Shown here: piece by piece, positions 38,403 to 46,427 of the stretch | Layout: each line of letters starts with the position of its first letter | How positions within the stretch are numbered: the first letter of the stretch is position 1 | Source of the DNA: Methylocapsa palsarum | GTDB taxonomy: Bacteria; Pseudomonadota; Alphaproteobacteria; Rhizobiales; Beijerinckiaceae | Direction: 5' to 3' | Length of the DNA stretch: 64,000 bases | Assembly: GCF_900114285.1 (NCBI RefSeq) | Contig: NZ_FOSN01000010.1 | Coordinates: forward strand, 1-64,000 | Translations under genes and position numbers: made by a program | The notes under the pieces: model-generated | The model's input: the letters and a program-made list of their open reading frames with translations, nothing else | Database searches by the model: none | What the model was told of the DNA's origin: nothing

Positions 38403-40388
38403 ATGAGCGCGACGAGAACGACCCGCGGCGCCGGCGACCGGCGCCGGACCAAAACCCGCGCTTCCGACCGGAACGACAAAAAGCGGAGCGCCGCGAAGGC
38501 CGGCCCGCAGACGCCAGCCGAGCCCCCGCCTGCCTCTCCCGAGCCTGCGCCCGCGCTCCGCGCGCCGATCGCGGCCGCAAAGGCGATAACGCTGGCGGCG
38601 GCGGAGGCTCAAGGGGCGCCTTCGCCCGACTGGGAGCGTATGACCTATAACATGGCGCGCCTGATGGAGCAGGGCGGCAAGGCTCTCGCCGCCTGCCTCA
38701 AACCATCCGATACGGGAGAGATCCGTAGCGACATTTCGAACGAGGTCTCGGATGCGGTCCGCTCGCTCGGCCGGGTCGCCGAACATTGGATGAGCGATCC
38801 GGCGCGCACGGTCGAAGCCCAGGCGGCGCTCGTCAGAAATTTCATGATGCTTCTGGCGAAAACCCTGGGGCGCCTTTCGGGAGCCTCGCCCGAACCCCTC
38901 GTGCCCTACAATCCGGCAGACAAAAGATTCGCCGCGCCGGAATGGCGTGAGCTTCCTTATTTCGATTTTCTCCGTCAGGCGCACGCCATCGCGTCGAACT
39001 GGGCCGACGATCTGATCGACCGTTCGGAAGCGCTCGACCCGCACGTCCGCAACAAGGCGAAATTTTACCTGCGGCAGATCTCCAGCGCATTGTCGCCGTC
39101 GAATTTCTTCGCCACCAATCCGGAGGTTCTCAAGGAAACCTGGGCGTCGAACGGCGAGAATCTTGTCCGCGGCGCGTCGTTTCTGGCGCGCGACATCGAG
39201 GCCGGCAACGGCATCCTCAAGATCAGCCGCGTCGACGCGTCGAAATTCCAGCTCGGCGTGAACGTCGCGGCGACGCCGGGCAAGGTCGTCTACCGCAACG
39301 ACATCATCGAACTGATCCAATATGCGCCGACGACGGAAACGGTCTACAAGCGGCCGCTGCTCATCGTCCCGCCCTGGATCAACAAATTTTACATTCTCGA
39401 CCTCAATCCGGAAAAGAGCTTCGTGCGCTGGGCCGTGTCGCAGGGCCTGACGGTGTTTATTATTTCCTGGGTCAATCCGGACGAGCGCCATCGGGCCAAG
39501 GGCTTTGAAGACTACATGCGCGAGGGCGTCCTCGCCGCGCTCGACGCCATCGAAAAGGCGACCGGCGAGAAAAAGATCAGCGCCATCGGCTATTGCATCG
39601 GCGGAACATTGCTCGCCATGACGCTCGCCTACATGGCGGAATTGCGCGACGACCGGATCGAGAGCGCGGCGTTCTTTACGACGCAGGTCGACTTCAGTCA
39701 GGCGGGCGATCTCAAGATTCTCATCGACGAGGAGCACCTGAAGGGGCTCGAAGAAAAAATGGCCGCGCACGGCTACCTTGAAGCGTCATCGATGGCGACG
39801 TCGTTCAACATGCTTCGCCCTGACGACCTTATCTGGTCCTATGTGATCAACAATTACATGAAAGGGAAACCGCCGATCGCCTTCGATCTGCTGGCGTGGA
39901 ATTCCGACTCCACGCGGATGACCGAGGCCAATCACATGACCTATCTTCGCGACTGCTATCTCGAAAACAAGCTGACGCGGGGAAAGGCGAAATTCGGCGG
40001 CAAGAAGCTCGATCTGAAAAAGGTCAAGATCCCGGTCTACCATCTCGCCACAAGAGAGGACCACATCGCGCCCGCGAAATCAGTCTTCATCGGCGCGCAA
40101 TATTTTGGCGGCGACGTCCGTTACGTCCTTGCGGGGTCGGGTCACATCGCGGGCGTCGTCAACTCCGTCTCAAAGCCGAAATACGGCTATTGGCTCGGCC
40201 CGTCCCCGGCCGGAACGTTCGAGAACTGGATCGAGATCGCGGCCGAACACAAGGGGAGCTGGTGGCCCGACTGGCTTTCCTGGATCACCAGGCAATCTTT
40301 GGAAAAAGTTCCGGCCCGCTCGCCAGGCGATGGAGAGCTGACCCCGATCTGCGACGCGCCCGGCGAATATGTGCGGGTGCAATATTAG
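38403..40388 (+). CDS. phaC: Poly(3-hydroxyalkanoate) synthase, class I
   Basis: PhaC polymerises hydroxyacyl-CoA into storage polyester at granule surfaces. The 661-residue enzyme has the PhaC N-terminal domain (after a basic low-complexity tail of about 75 residues), the lipase-like box GYCIGG with nucleophile Cys398, and the catalytic His in SGHIAGVVN near the C terminus. The length is that of class I synthases, somewhat extended by the Arg/Lys/Pro-rich N terminus. I chose the ATG at 38403 over a long upstream open frame (from 38049) that overlaps the divergent gene. Monomer-supplying phaA/phaB are not in the window. A strong hairpin ends the transcript. Confidence 0.95.
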   Translation: MSATRTTRGAGDRRRTKTRASDRNDKKRSAAKAGPQTPAEPPPASPEPAPALRAPIAAAKAITLAAAEAQGAPSPDWERMTYNMARLMEQGGKALAACLKPSDTGEIRSDISNEVSDAVRSLGRVAEHWMSDPARTVEAQAALVRNFMMLLAKTLGRLSGASPEPLVPYNPADKRFAAPEWRELPYFDFLRQAHAIASNWADDLIDRSEALDPHVRNKAKFYLRQISSALSPSNFFATNPEVLKETWASNGENLVRGASFLARDIEAGNGILKISRVDASKFQLGVNVAATPGKVVYRNDIIELIQYAPTTETVYKRPLLIVPPWINKFYILDLNPEKSFVRWAVSQGLTVFIISWVNPDERHRAKGFEDYMREGVLAALDAIEKATGEKKISAIGYCIGGTLLAMTLAYMAELRDDRIESAAFFTTQVDFSQAGDLKILIDEEHLKGLEEKMAAHGYLEASSMATSFNMLRPDDLIWSYVINNYMKGKPPIAFDLLAWNSDSTRMTEANHMTYLRDCYLENKLTRGKAKFGGKKLDLKKVKIPVYHLATREDHIAPAKSVFIGAQYFGGDVRYVLAGSGHIAGVVNSVSKPKYGYWLGPSPAGTFENWIEIAAEHKGSWWPDWLSWITRQSLEKVPARSPGDGELTPICDAPGEYVRVQY

Positions 40389-40392
40389 GGCG

Positions 40393-40433
40393 GGATCAAC
40401 GGCCGGTTCCTTGAGGAGACCGGCCGTCGATCC
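40393..40433. terminator. Hairpin between convergent phaC and beta-propeller gene
   Basis: GGATC-A-ACGGCCGGT (40393-40407) pairs with ACCGGCCGT-C-GATCC (40419-40433) around an 11-nt loop, with one A/C mismatch. It stands between two converging genes and is likely to end both. No long U-tract is present. Confidence 0.7.
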
Positions 40434-40444
40434 AATTCGAAGAC

Positions 40445-41608
40445 TCAACCTTCGCCCCGGCGCCACTTGGGAAGAAGGATAATGCAATTGGGGTTGAGTC
40501 CCATCTTTTTCAAAACATCGACCTCGGCGATTTTTTCGTTGCCGACGAGGTCGATCACGCTGACCGAACCATCGCTCATGCCGGGCAGGTTCAAGAGGCT
40601 ATTTTGAACAAAGGCGTAGCGGCGATCCGCGGAGAACACGACATGATGAGCGCCGGCCGCGGCCGCGATGGCCTTGATAAGCCTTGGATGGTACGGATCG
40701 GCGATATCAAAAATATCCAGGTTTCCCGGCTTCGCCGTCGTGACGTAGAGACGATCCCCCGAATCGCTGAACGCCATCTCGAGCGGCACGCCCTGCTGCT
40801 CGGCGGAAAAATCGTAGACCTGCTGGAACGTGAAGTTCTTGCTCTTTGGCCACCATGTCGCGGTCCACAATGATGCGCCCATCATATTGGTGATGTAGGC
40901 GATCTGCATCCCGGCCCGCGGCGTGAAAGCGATCTCCACGGGAGCCGCTCCAGACGGCGACGGCTTTTCCGAGACCTTGTGCGTTGAGAGAATTTTCTGC
41001 GTGCTGGCCTCGATCACAGTGATCGTTTCGCCGGGATCCTTCAGATCCGGGCGTATGGTGTTCGCGACAATGAGGCGGTCAATCGCTTCGTTGAGGACAA
41101 TGCCGTGCGGGTTCTGGATAAACGGCCCCTGCGAGGAAGCGGGCGCGAAGATGACGCTTCGCACCTTGTCGGAGCGCGCGTCGCCGACGACGACATTGCT
41201 CGATCCCATACAGGTCAGATACCAGGTCTCGCCGTCCTCCGAGAAGGCGAGATCCTCCCCGACCTGGCAATCTGGAACATCGACGACGGACATCGCCTCT
41301 AGCGACGAGTTAGGATCGAAGACGCGGAGCTCGCTGCGGCCAAGCGCGGTCACATAGGCCTTCGTGACGGCGGGGTTGTAGAAGATATGATGCGCCACAA
41401 GGTCTGGCGGCAGCGGAATGTCCTTGATGATCTTGTTGAAGTTCGCGGAGGCGGGGTCGATGTCGATGATCGCGATACCCTCCTTGCGCACAGCTTCGGT
41501 TGGTTTGCTTTCGTAGTTCAGCAGAGCCAGGATCTCGCAACGCGCTTCCTGTGCGGACAGCGCCGCCAACGCTACAAGGACGCTGGCCAAAGGCTTCAAG
41601 TTTAGCAT
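40445..41608 (-). CDS. Exported YncE/YVTN-type beta-propeller protein
   Basis: The 387-residue protein has a signal peptide (LASVLVALAALSAQEARC) and repeated propeller blades, with VTKAYVTALGRSELRVFD, YAFVQNSLLNLPGMSDGS and similar Tyr-Val-Thr strands. It is probably periplasmic; such proteins act in binding or as structural scaffolds, and no enzyme residues are recognisable. The ATG at 41608 has a strong upstream AAGGAGGAAACAG. The gene lies just downstream of a TetR regulator gene, both reading leftward, with a matching operator in front of each. Regulation by that protein is therefore expected. Confidence 0.87.
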   Translation of the reverse strand: MLNLKPLASVLVALAALSAQEARCEILALLNYESKPTEAVRKEGIAIIDIDPASANFNKIIKDIPLPPDLVAHHIFYNPAVTKAYVTALGRSELRVFDPNSSLEAMSVVDVPDCQVGEDLAFSEDGETWYLTCMGSSNVVVGDARSDKVRSVIFAPASSQGPFIQNPHGIVLNEAIDRLIVANTIRPDLKDPGETITVIEASTQKILSTHKVSEKPSPSGAAPVEIAFTPRAGMQIAYITNMMGASLWTATWWPKSKNFTFQQVYDFSAEQQGVPLEMAFSDSGDRLYVTTAKPGNLDIFDIADPYHPRLIKAIAAAAGAHHVVFSADRRYAFVQNSLLNLPGMSDGSVSVIDLVGNEKIAEVDVLKKMGLNPNCIILLPKWRRGEG

Positions 41609-41655
41609 GTCTGTTTCCTCCTTTTTCCGCCCTTTCGCCAAAGATGGGCGGTTTT

Positions 41656-41676
41656 TAGACGACCGGTCTACTATAT
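41656..41676. promoter_or_regulatory. TetR operator and -10 region before the beta-propeller gene
   Basis: TAGACGACCGGTCTA (41656-41670) is a TAGAC-N5-GTCTA dyad. On the minus strand a TATAGT hexamer abuts it. A matching 13-bp core, GACCGGTCGTCTA in the opposite orientation, lies before the tetR gene. The site resembles operators of TetR proteins of the NemR/AcuR sort (from memory). Confidence 0.7.
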
Positions 41677-41691
41677 TGACCGCAAAAAAAA

Positions 41692-42285
41692 TCAGGCCTT
41701 GCAATATCCCAGGAGAACCTCCTCCAGGAACGCCTTAAGCGGCCCCCCGGACCGCTCCAGTTTCATCCGCAGCAGCGCGCCCTGCCAGGCGTCGATCAAG
41801 AGATCCGCCATCGCCCGGGCGCTTTTGTCCTTACGCGCCGAACCTTCTCTCTGGGCGCGGAGCAGGGCGGTTTCAAGCAGGTCGCGATAGCGGTCGACGG
41901 CGGATCTGAGCGCGGCGCGGGCCATATCGCTGGTGTCGCCAATTTCGCCCATCAGGTTGCCAAGCAGACATCCGCCTTCGAATCCCTTGGAGTCCAGATC
42001 CAGCGCCAAACCGCGAAAATAATCCTCCAGGGCCTCCATGGCGCCGATTCCATCCTGGCCGAGGTAGCGGGTCAGTTCGTCGATGAACGGCTGGATATAA
42101 TGCCGCACAACTTCAACGCCGAACTCTTCCTTGCTTGCGAAGTAATAATAGAACGAGCCTTTTGGCACCCTTGCGGCGGCCAGCACTTCGCTGAGCCCCG
42201 TCCCGTGGTAGCCCTTCCGCATGAACAAGCTCACGCCGTGATCCAAGATGAGGCTTTTGTTGATTTCGGTCTGGTCTCTCGTCAT
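41692..42285 (-). CDS. TetR/AcrR-family transcriptional repressor
   Basis: The 197-residue protein has the TetR winged DNA-binding domain (residues 8-55: ILDHGVSLFMRKGYHGTGLS, then AARVPKGSFYYYFASKEEFG) and a ligand-binding part with GGCLLGNLMGEIG and a C-terminal TetR_C block, resembling the AcuR/NemR-type subgroup that senses reactive or acrylate-like electrophiles. A cysteine in GGCLLG could be the sensor residue, which is inference. It is followed 83 bp downstream by the beta-propeller gene, with a dyad operator in front of each gene, so it probably represses both itself and that gene. Confidence 0.92.
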   Translation of the reverse strand: MTRDQTEINKSLILDHGVSLFMRKGYHGTGLSEVLAAARVPKGSFYYYFASKEEFGVEVVRHYIQPFIDELTRYLGQDGIGAMEALEDYFRGLALDLDSKGFEGGCLLGNLMGEIGDTSDMARAALRSAVDRYRDLLETALLRAQREGSARKDKSARAMADLLIDAWQGALLRMKLERSGGPLKAFLEEVLLGYCKA

Positions 42286-42297
42286 CGCCTGCAGAAT

Positions 42298-42314
42298 ACG
42301 ACCGGTCGTCTAGT
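42298..42314. promoter_or_regulatory. TetR operator before tetR itself
   Basis: ACGACCGGTCGT (42298-42309) is a perfect palindrome within ACGACCGGTCGTCTAG. It carries GACCGGTCGTCTA (42300-42312), which is the exact reverse complement of the core of the site at 41656-41670. It is 13 bp upstream of the tetR start, with TTGAC-type hexamers beyond it, so it would block RNA polymerase. Confidence 0.75.
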
Positions 42315-42317
42315 AAA

Positions 42318-42341
42318 GTCAACCTGCTAGTGTCAACCTGC
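42318..42341 (+). repeat. Short tandem duplication, GTCAACCTGC x2
   Basis: GTCAACCTGC lies at 42318-42327 and 42332-42341 (period 14), in the tetR promoter region. On the complementary strand the unit reads GCAGGTTGAC, so each copy carries a TTGAC -35-like element. Confidence 0.85.
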
Positions 42342-42361
42342 CGCATGTTCGCGGGATCGGT

Positions 42362-43276
42362 CTATCTCCCCAGCATCAGCTCGAGATTTTGAAGCGCCGC
42401 GCCGGACGCCCCCTTTCCGAGATTGTCGAGCTTCGCGACAAGAATCGCATGGCGACGCGCCTCGTTGGCGAACACCCGCAATTCGAGGACATTGCTCCCA
42501 TTGAGCGATTGCGGCTCGATTTTTCCGGCGGCCTCCGCTGGCGCCATCTTGACGAATTTGCTCCCCGCGTAATGCGCGGCAAGCGCGGCGTCGAGATCGG
42601 CGCCCTTCGGCTTGCCCGGCAGGTCGTCGAGGAACAGCGGCGCGCAGACCAGCATCCCCCGCGCGAAATCGCCGACGGAAGGAACAAAGATCGGGCGCCG
42701 CTCAAGCCGACCGTAGCGCTGGATCTCGGCGACATGCTTGTGCTCGAGGCCGAGCCCGTAGATCTCGAAGGCCGGCCCGCCTCCCCCCTCGTAATCGGCG
42801 ATCATCTGCTTGCCGCCGCCGGAATAGCCCGACACCGCGTTGATCGCGAACGGATGATCGGGGCGCGCCAGACCGGCGTCGACGAGGGGGCGCAGAAGCG
42901 CGATCGCGCCGGTGGCGTAGCAGCCGGGGTTGGAGACGAGCCTAGCGGTTCTGATCGCCTCGGGCTGGTCTTTTGCTAGTTCGGGAAAGCCGTAGGTCCA
43001 GCCGGGGGCGACGCGGTGCGCGGTCGAGGCGTCGAGAATGCGCGGCCCCTTGTCGCCGAGGGCGGCGGCCATCGCGACGCTCTCGCGCGCCGCATCGTCG
43101 GGCAGACAAAGAATCATGATGTCGACCGACGCCAGAAGGGCTTTTTTCGCGGCCGGATCCTTGCGCTCGTCGGGCGGAAGACTGACGCGCTCGACGCCGG
43201 GATGATCCGCGAGCCGGGCGGCGATGCCAAGCCCTGTCGTTCCCGCCTCGCCGTCGATGAAGATTCGTGCATTCAT
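42362..43276 (-). CDS. argC: N-acetyl-gamma-glutamyl-phosphate reductase (short type)
   Basis: ArgC reduces N-acetylglutamyl phosphate to the semialdehyde in arginine synthesis. The 304-residue sequence starts with ARIFIDGEAGTTGLGIAARL, has SLPPDERKDPAAKKALL, and carries the active-site cysteine in RLVSNPGCYATGAIALLRPL. The short N-terminal domain is typical of the type 2 reductases of alphaproteobacteria. It lies downstream of rpsI on the same strand, the rplM-rpsI-argC order common in these bacteria, though a terminator lies between rpsI and argC. Confidence 0.96.
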   Translation of the reverse strand: MNARIFIDGEAGTTGLGIAARLADHPGVERVSLPPDERKDPAAKKALLASVDIMILCLPDDAARESVAMAAALGDKGPRILDASTAHRVAPGWTYGFPELAKDQPEAIRTARLVSNPGCYATGAIALLRPLVDAGLARPDHPFAINAVSGYSGGGKQMIADYEGGGGPAFEIYGLGLEHKHVAEIQRYGRLERRPIFVPSVGDFARGMLVCAPLFLDDLPGKPKGADLDAALAAHYAGSKFVKMAPAEAAGKIEPQSLNGSNVLELRVFANEARRHAILVAKLDNLGKGASGAALQNLELMLGR

Positions 43277-43306
43277 GCGCGTCGCCTTCGGGATCAGGGT
43301 TGCAAG

Positions 43307-43349
43307 AGCGGTTTGCGAATAGAGGAACCAGCGGTCTGCGAATACAGGA
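43307..43349 (+). repeat. 20-bp tandem duplication in the rpsI-argC spacer
   Basis: AGCGGTTTGCGAATAGAGGA (43307-43326) and AGCGGTCTGCGAATACAGGA (43330-43349) are 18/20 identical with period 23. It lies immediately next to the rpsI terminator. Confidence 0.9.
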
Positions 43350-43376
43350 CAAAGAAAAGGCGGCCAATGGCCGCCT
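43350..43376 (-). terminator. Intrinsic terminator after rpsI
   Basis: On the minus strand AGGCGGCC (43376-43369) pairs with GGCCGCCT (43365-43358) around a 3-nt loop. TTTTCTTT (43357-43350) follows. It ends the rplM-rpsI transcript before argC. Confidence 0.9.
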
Positions 43377-43399
43377 CGACTTCGCCGGACTCTCGAAAC

Positions 43400-43879
43400 T
43401 CAGCGCTTCGAGAACTGGAAGCTGCGGCGGGCTTTCTTCTTGCCGTATTTCTTGCGCTCGACGACGCGCGAATCGCGGGTGAGAAAGCCTTCCTTCTTGA
43501 ACGGGCTGCGCAGCTCCGGTTCAAAATTGACCAGCGCCTTGGCGAGGCCATGACGCACGGCACCCGCCTGCCCGGACAGTCCGCCGCCCGCGACGGTGAC
43601 GGTCAGGTCATATTGGCCGACCCGCTTCGCGACGCCGAGCGGCTGTTGCAGGATCATGCGCAGCACGGGGCGCGCGAAATAGACCTCAAGATCTCGGCCA
43701 TTGATGGAGACCTTGCCGGAGCCTGGCTTGACCCAGACGCGGGCGACCGCATCCTTGCGCTTGCCCGTGGCGTAAGCGCGTCCCTGGGCGTCGAGCTTCT
43801 GGACGTAGCGCGGCGCTGCGGCTTCCGGCGGCGCGCCGGCGCTCTGAAGATCCTGGAGCGAAGATAGGGTCTCGGTCAT
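43400..43879 (-). CDS. rpsI: 30S ribosomal protein S9
   Basis: S9 is a small-subunit head protein whose C-terminal tail reaches the P-site tRNA. The 159-residue protein has [38 protein letters not shown], and ends with the tail [20 protein letters not shown] followed by QFSKR, all typical. The alphaproteobacterial N-terminal extension is present (about 30 residues). It overlaps rplM by four bases (ATGA), so the two ribosomal proteins are translationally coupled. A terminator follows. Confidence 0.98.
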   Translation of the reverse strand: MTETLSSLQDLQSAGAPPEAAAPRYVQKLDAQGRAYATGKRKDAVARVWVKPGSGKVSINGRDLEVYFARPVLRMILQQPLGVAKRVGQYDLTVTVAGGGLSGQAGAVRHGLAKALVNFEPELRSPFKKEGFLTRDSRVVERKKYGKKKARRSFQFSKR

Positions 43880-44346
43880 GCGAGCCTCGAATTCTTGGGG
43901 TTGAGACTGGCGATCTCGAGCGTCACCGGCTGCTGTGCGGCGTGCGGATGTTCGGCGCCCTTGTACACACGAAGGTTGCCAAGCTGGACGCGTCCGAGGG
44001 GACCGCGCGGAAGCATGCGCTCGACCGCCTTTTCAACGACGCGCTCGGGAAAGCGGCCGTCGAGAATGAACTTGGCCGTCTGTTCCTTGATGCCGCCCGG
44101 ATAGCCGGTATGGCGGTAATAGACCTTCTGGTCGCGCTTGCGCCCGGTCAGAACCACCTTTTCGGCGTTGATGACGATGATATTGTCGCCGTCGTCGAGG
44201 TGAGGGGTGAAGGTCGGCTTGTGCTTGCCGCGAAGCCGCAGCGCGATGATCGAGGCGAGCCGGCCGACGACCAGGCCGCTGGCGTCGATCAACACCCATT
44301 TCTTTTCAACATCCGCCGCTTTGGCGGAGTAAGTCTTGCCGTACAT
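43876..44346 (-). CDS. rplM: 50S ribosomal protein L13
   Basis: L13 is an early assembly protein of the large subunit. The 156-residue sequence has the family blocks [40 protein letters not shown] and [17 protein letters not shown]. The length is normal. It is the first gene of the rplM-rpsI pair, starting at 44346, and is divergent from the CoA-binding gene. The 259-bp upstream spacer holds a 20-bp dyad and a tandem repeat. Nothing is unusual in the protein. Confidence 0.98.
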   Translation of the reverse strand: MYGKTYSAKAADVEKKWVLIDASGLVVGRLASIIALRLRGKHKPTFTPHLDDGDNIIVINAEKVVLTGRKRDQKVYYRHTGYPGGIKEQTAKFILDGRFPERVVEKAVERMLPRGPLGRVQLGNLRVYKGAEHPHAAQQPVTLEIASLNPKNSRLA

Positions 44347-44508
44347 TCAATCGGCTCCAGTCAGGCGACACAAAAGACCCCCGCCGCGCGACGGCGCGAC
44401 ACTTCGAAAAGCCGATCATGTCCAGTTGCGTTCCTTCTAGGGGCCTTCCACATGTCAGTCAAGTCGATCTCATCGATCAGAAACGATGTAGAACAATAAG
44501 TTAGATTG

Positions 44509-44528
44509 AACGGTATTATAGTACCGTT
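44509..44528. promoter_or_regulatory. Near-perfect 20-bp dyad in the rplM/CoA-binding divergent region
   Basis: AACGGTATTATAGTACCGTT is symmetric at all but one pair, with 7-bp arms AACGGTA/TACCGTT and an AT centre. It lies between divergent genes, about 160 bp before rplM and 78 bp before the CoA-binding gene. The shape suits a dimeric regulator, but I cannot name one. Confidence 0.5.
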
Positions 44529-44561
44529 GTTTCGAAATGGCGCGGCGATCGCGACGGCGCC

Positions 44562-44600
44562 GATGCGAGGTCGTGATGCGAGGTCGTGATGCGAGGACGT
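44562..44600 (+). repeat. 13-bp tandem repeat, three units, with ribosome-binding-like GAGG
   Basis: GATGCGAGGTCGT at 44562-44574 and 44575-44587 and GATGCGAGGACGT at 44588-44600 lie head to tail directly before the ATG at 44606. Each unit contains GAGG; the last one is placed to serve as the Shine-Dalgarno. Confidence 0.9.
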
Positions 44601-44605
44601 AAAGC

Positions 44606-45067
44606 ATGAACAGCGCAGACAATATCCGCGAACCAGACTGTTCCCACGCAGATCTGCGCGATCTCCTGACCTTCGCGCGAACGATCGCCCTCGTCGGCGC
44701 CTCGAACAAGCCGGACCGGCCGAGTTTCGAAGTCTTCGGCTTTCTGCTGGCGCAGGGCTATCGCGTCATCGGCGTCAACCCTGGCCTGGCGGGGACGACC
44801 ATCCACGGCACGCCGGTCATCGGAAGCCTCGCCGATCTGCAGGAACCTGTCGACGTCATCGATATTTTCAGAAATTCTGACGCCGCCGGCGGCGTGGTCG
44901 ACGAGGCTCTGGCGCTGCGCCCGCGCCCACGGGCGATCTGGATGCAGCTTGGCGTGCGCGACGACGAGGCGGCGCTGCGCGCACGCGCGCTTGGCGTCAG
45001 GGTCGTCATGAACCGCTGCATGAAAATTGAATTCCGGCGCCTTTCCATAAAAAAGCCCGCAGCCTAA
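44606..45067 (+). CDS. CoA-binding protein (YccU family)
   Basis: The 153-residue protein is a stand-alone Rossmann-type CoA-binding domain as in the alpha subunit of succinyl-CoA synthetase. It shows FARTIALVGASNKPDRPSFE, LLAQGYRVIGVNPGLAG, DVIDIFRNSDAAGGVVDEA and WMQLGVRDDEAALRARA. The function of such proteins is not firmly known. It lies 70 bp upstream of metY on the same strand, an association common in related genomes, so a link to sulfur or methionine metabolism is possible. The start has GAGG in the repeat before it. Confidence 0.88.
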   Translation: MNSADNIREPDCSHADLRDLLTFARTIALVGASNKPDRPSFEVFGFLLAQGYRVIGVNPGLAGTTIHGTPVIGSLADLQEPVDVIDIFRNSDAAGGVVDEALALRPRPRAIWMQLGVRDDEAALRARALGVRVVMNRCMKIEFRRLSIKKPAA

Positions 45068-45136
45068 CCTGCTCCGAAAACCTCGGGGTCCCAACGCCGA
45101 TCAACCTGCCTGCCACGCTTCAAAAGGATCAGAAAG

Positions 45137-46420
45137 ATGACGAACAGCGCAGCTCCAGGCTTCGCCACGATGTCGATTCACGCCGGCGCGCAGCCGGACC
45201 CGGCGACGGGCGCCCGCATCACGCCGATTTATCAGACGACCTCTTTCGTCTTCGAGGACGCCGATCACGCCGCCGCCCTGTTCGGCCTGCAGAAATTCGG
45301 CAACATCTATACCCGCATCACCAATCCGACCGTCGCGGTGCTGGAGGAGAGAATCGCGGCGCTCGAAGGCGGTCCGGCGGCCGTCGCCACGGCGTCGGGC
45401 CACGCGGCGCAACTGCTCGTCTTCCACAGCCTCATGACGCCGGGCGATAATATCGTCGCCGCCGACAAACTCTATGGCGGCTCCATCAACCAGTTCAATC
45501 ACGCGTTCAGGAACTTCGGCTGGGGGGTCAAATGGGCGTCGGCGGACGATCCTTCGAGTTTCGCCGCGGCGATCGACGCAAGGACCAGGGCGATCTTCGT
45601 TGAATCAATCGCCAATCCCGGCGCGGTCGTCCTTGATCTCGAAGCCATCGCCAAAGTCGCCAGGGCGGCGAAAATTCCGCTCATTGTCGACAATACGCTG
45701 GCGACGCCCTATCTGATCCGCCCCTTCGAGCATGGCGCCGATATCGTCGTCCATTCGGCGACGAAATTTCTTGGCGGCCACGGCAATTCCATGGGCGGAT
45801 TGATCGTCGACGGCGGAACCTTCGAATGGACCGGCGACGCGCGCTATCCGATGCTCTCGGCGCCGAGGCCCGAATATGGCGGGATAATCCTCGCGGAGAC
45901 CTTCGGCAATTTCAGCTTCGCCATCGCCTGCCGCGTTCTCGGCCTGCGCGATCTCGGCCCGGCGCTCGCTCCTTTGAACGCCTTCCTGATCCTGACCGGG
46001 ATCGAGACTCTTAGCCTGCGCATGCAGCGCCATTGCGAGAACGCCGGGGCCGTGGCCGCGCATCTGTCGGGGCATCCGGCGGTGAAATGGGTGAGCTATC
46101 CGGCGCTCAAGGGCGACCGCTATCATGACCTTGCGAAAAAATACTGCCCGCTCGGCGCCGGCGCGGTGTTCACCTTCGGGCTCAAGGGCGGTTTTGACGC
46201 GGGCGTCGCCCTCGTCGACAGGCTGAAACTATTCTCGCATCTCGCCAATGTCGGCGATACGCGCTCGCTCGTCATCCATCCCGCCTCGACGACGCACCGG
46301 CAACTCAGCGACGAGCAGAAGACAAAGGCGGGCGCTGGTCCCGACGTGGTGCGCCTCTCGGTCGGATTGGAGGATATAAGGGACATCATCGCCGATCTCG
46401 ATCAGGGGCTGGCGGGGTAG
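45137..46420 (+). CDS. metY: O-acetylhomoserine sulfhydrylase
   Basis: The PLP enzyme converts O-acetylhomoserine plus sulfide to homocysteine (direct sulfhydrylation); alternatively methanethiol gives methionine. The 427-residue sequence has FATMSIHAGAQPDPATGARI, ITPIYQTTSFVFEDADHA, YTRITNPTVAVLEERIAALE, and the PLP lysine in VVHSATKFLGGHGNSMGG. Trailing SVGLEDIRDIIADLDQGL is typical of the Cys/Met metabolism family. The long insertion in the middle distinguishes it from cystathionine synthases. It could feed MetH with homocysteine. It follows the CoA-binding gene. I looked for a SAM-II-like leader and did not find one. Confidence 0.95.
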   Translation: MTNSAAPGFATMSIHAGAQPDPATGARITPIYQTTSFVFEDADHAAALFGLQKFGNIYTRITNPTVAVLEERIAALEGGPAAVATASGHAAQLLVFHSLMTPGDNIVAADKLYGGSINQFNHAFRNFGWGVKWASADDPSSFAAAIDARTRAIFVESIANPGAVVLDLEAIAKVARAAKIPLIVDNTLATPYLIRPFEHGADIVVHSATKFLGGHGNSMGGLIVDGGTFEWTGDARYPMLSAPRPEYGGIILAETFGNFSFAIACRVLGLRDLGPALAPLNAFLILTGIETLSLRMQRHCENAGAVAAHLSGHPAVKWVSYPALKGDRYHDLAKKYCPLGAGAVFTFGLKGGFDAGVALVDRLKLFSHLANVGDTRSLVIHPASTTHRQLSDEQKTKAGAGPDVVRLSVGLEDIRDIIADLDQGLAG

Positions 46421-46427
46421 CTCCTCT

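Noticed and set aside
45068..45136. SAM-II type riboswitch before metY
   Set aside because: The 69-bp spacer has none of the conserved pseudoknot bases and no room for the full motif. The spacer before the CoA-binding gene also shows none.
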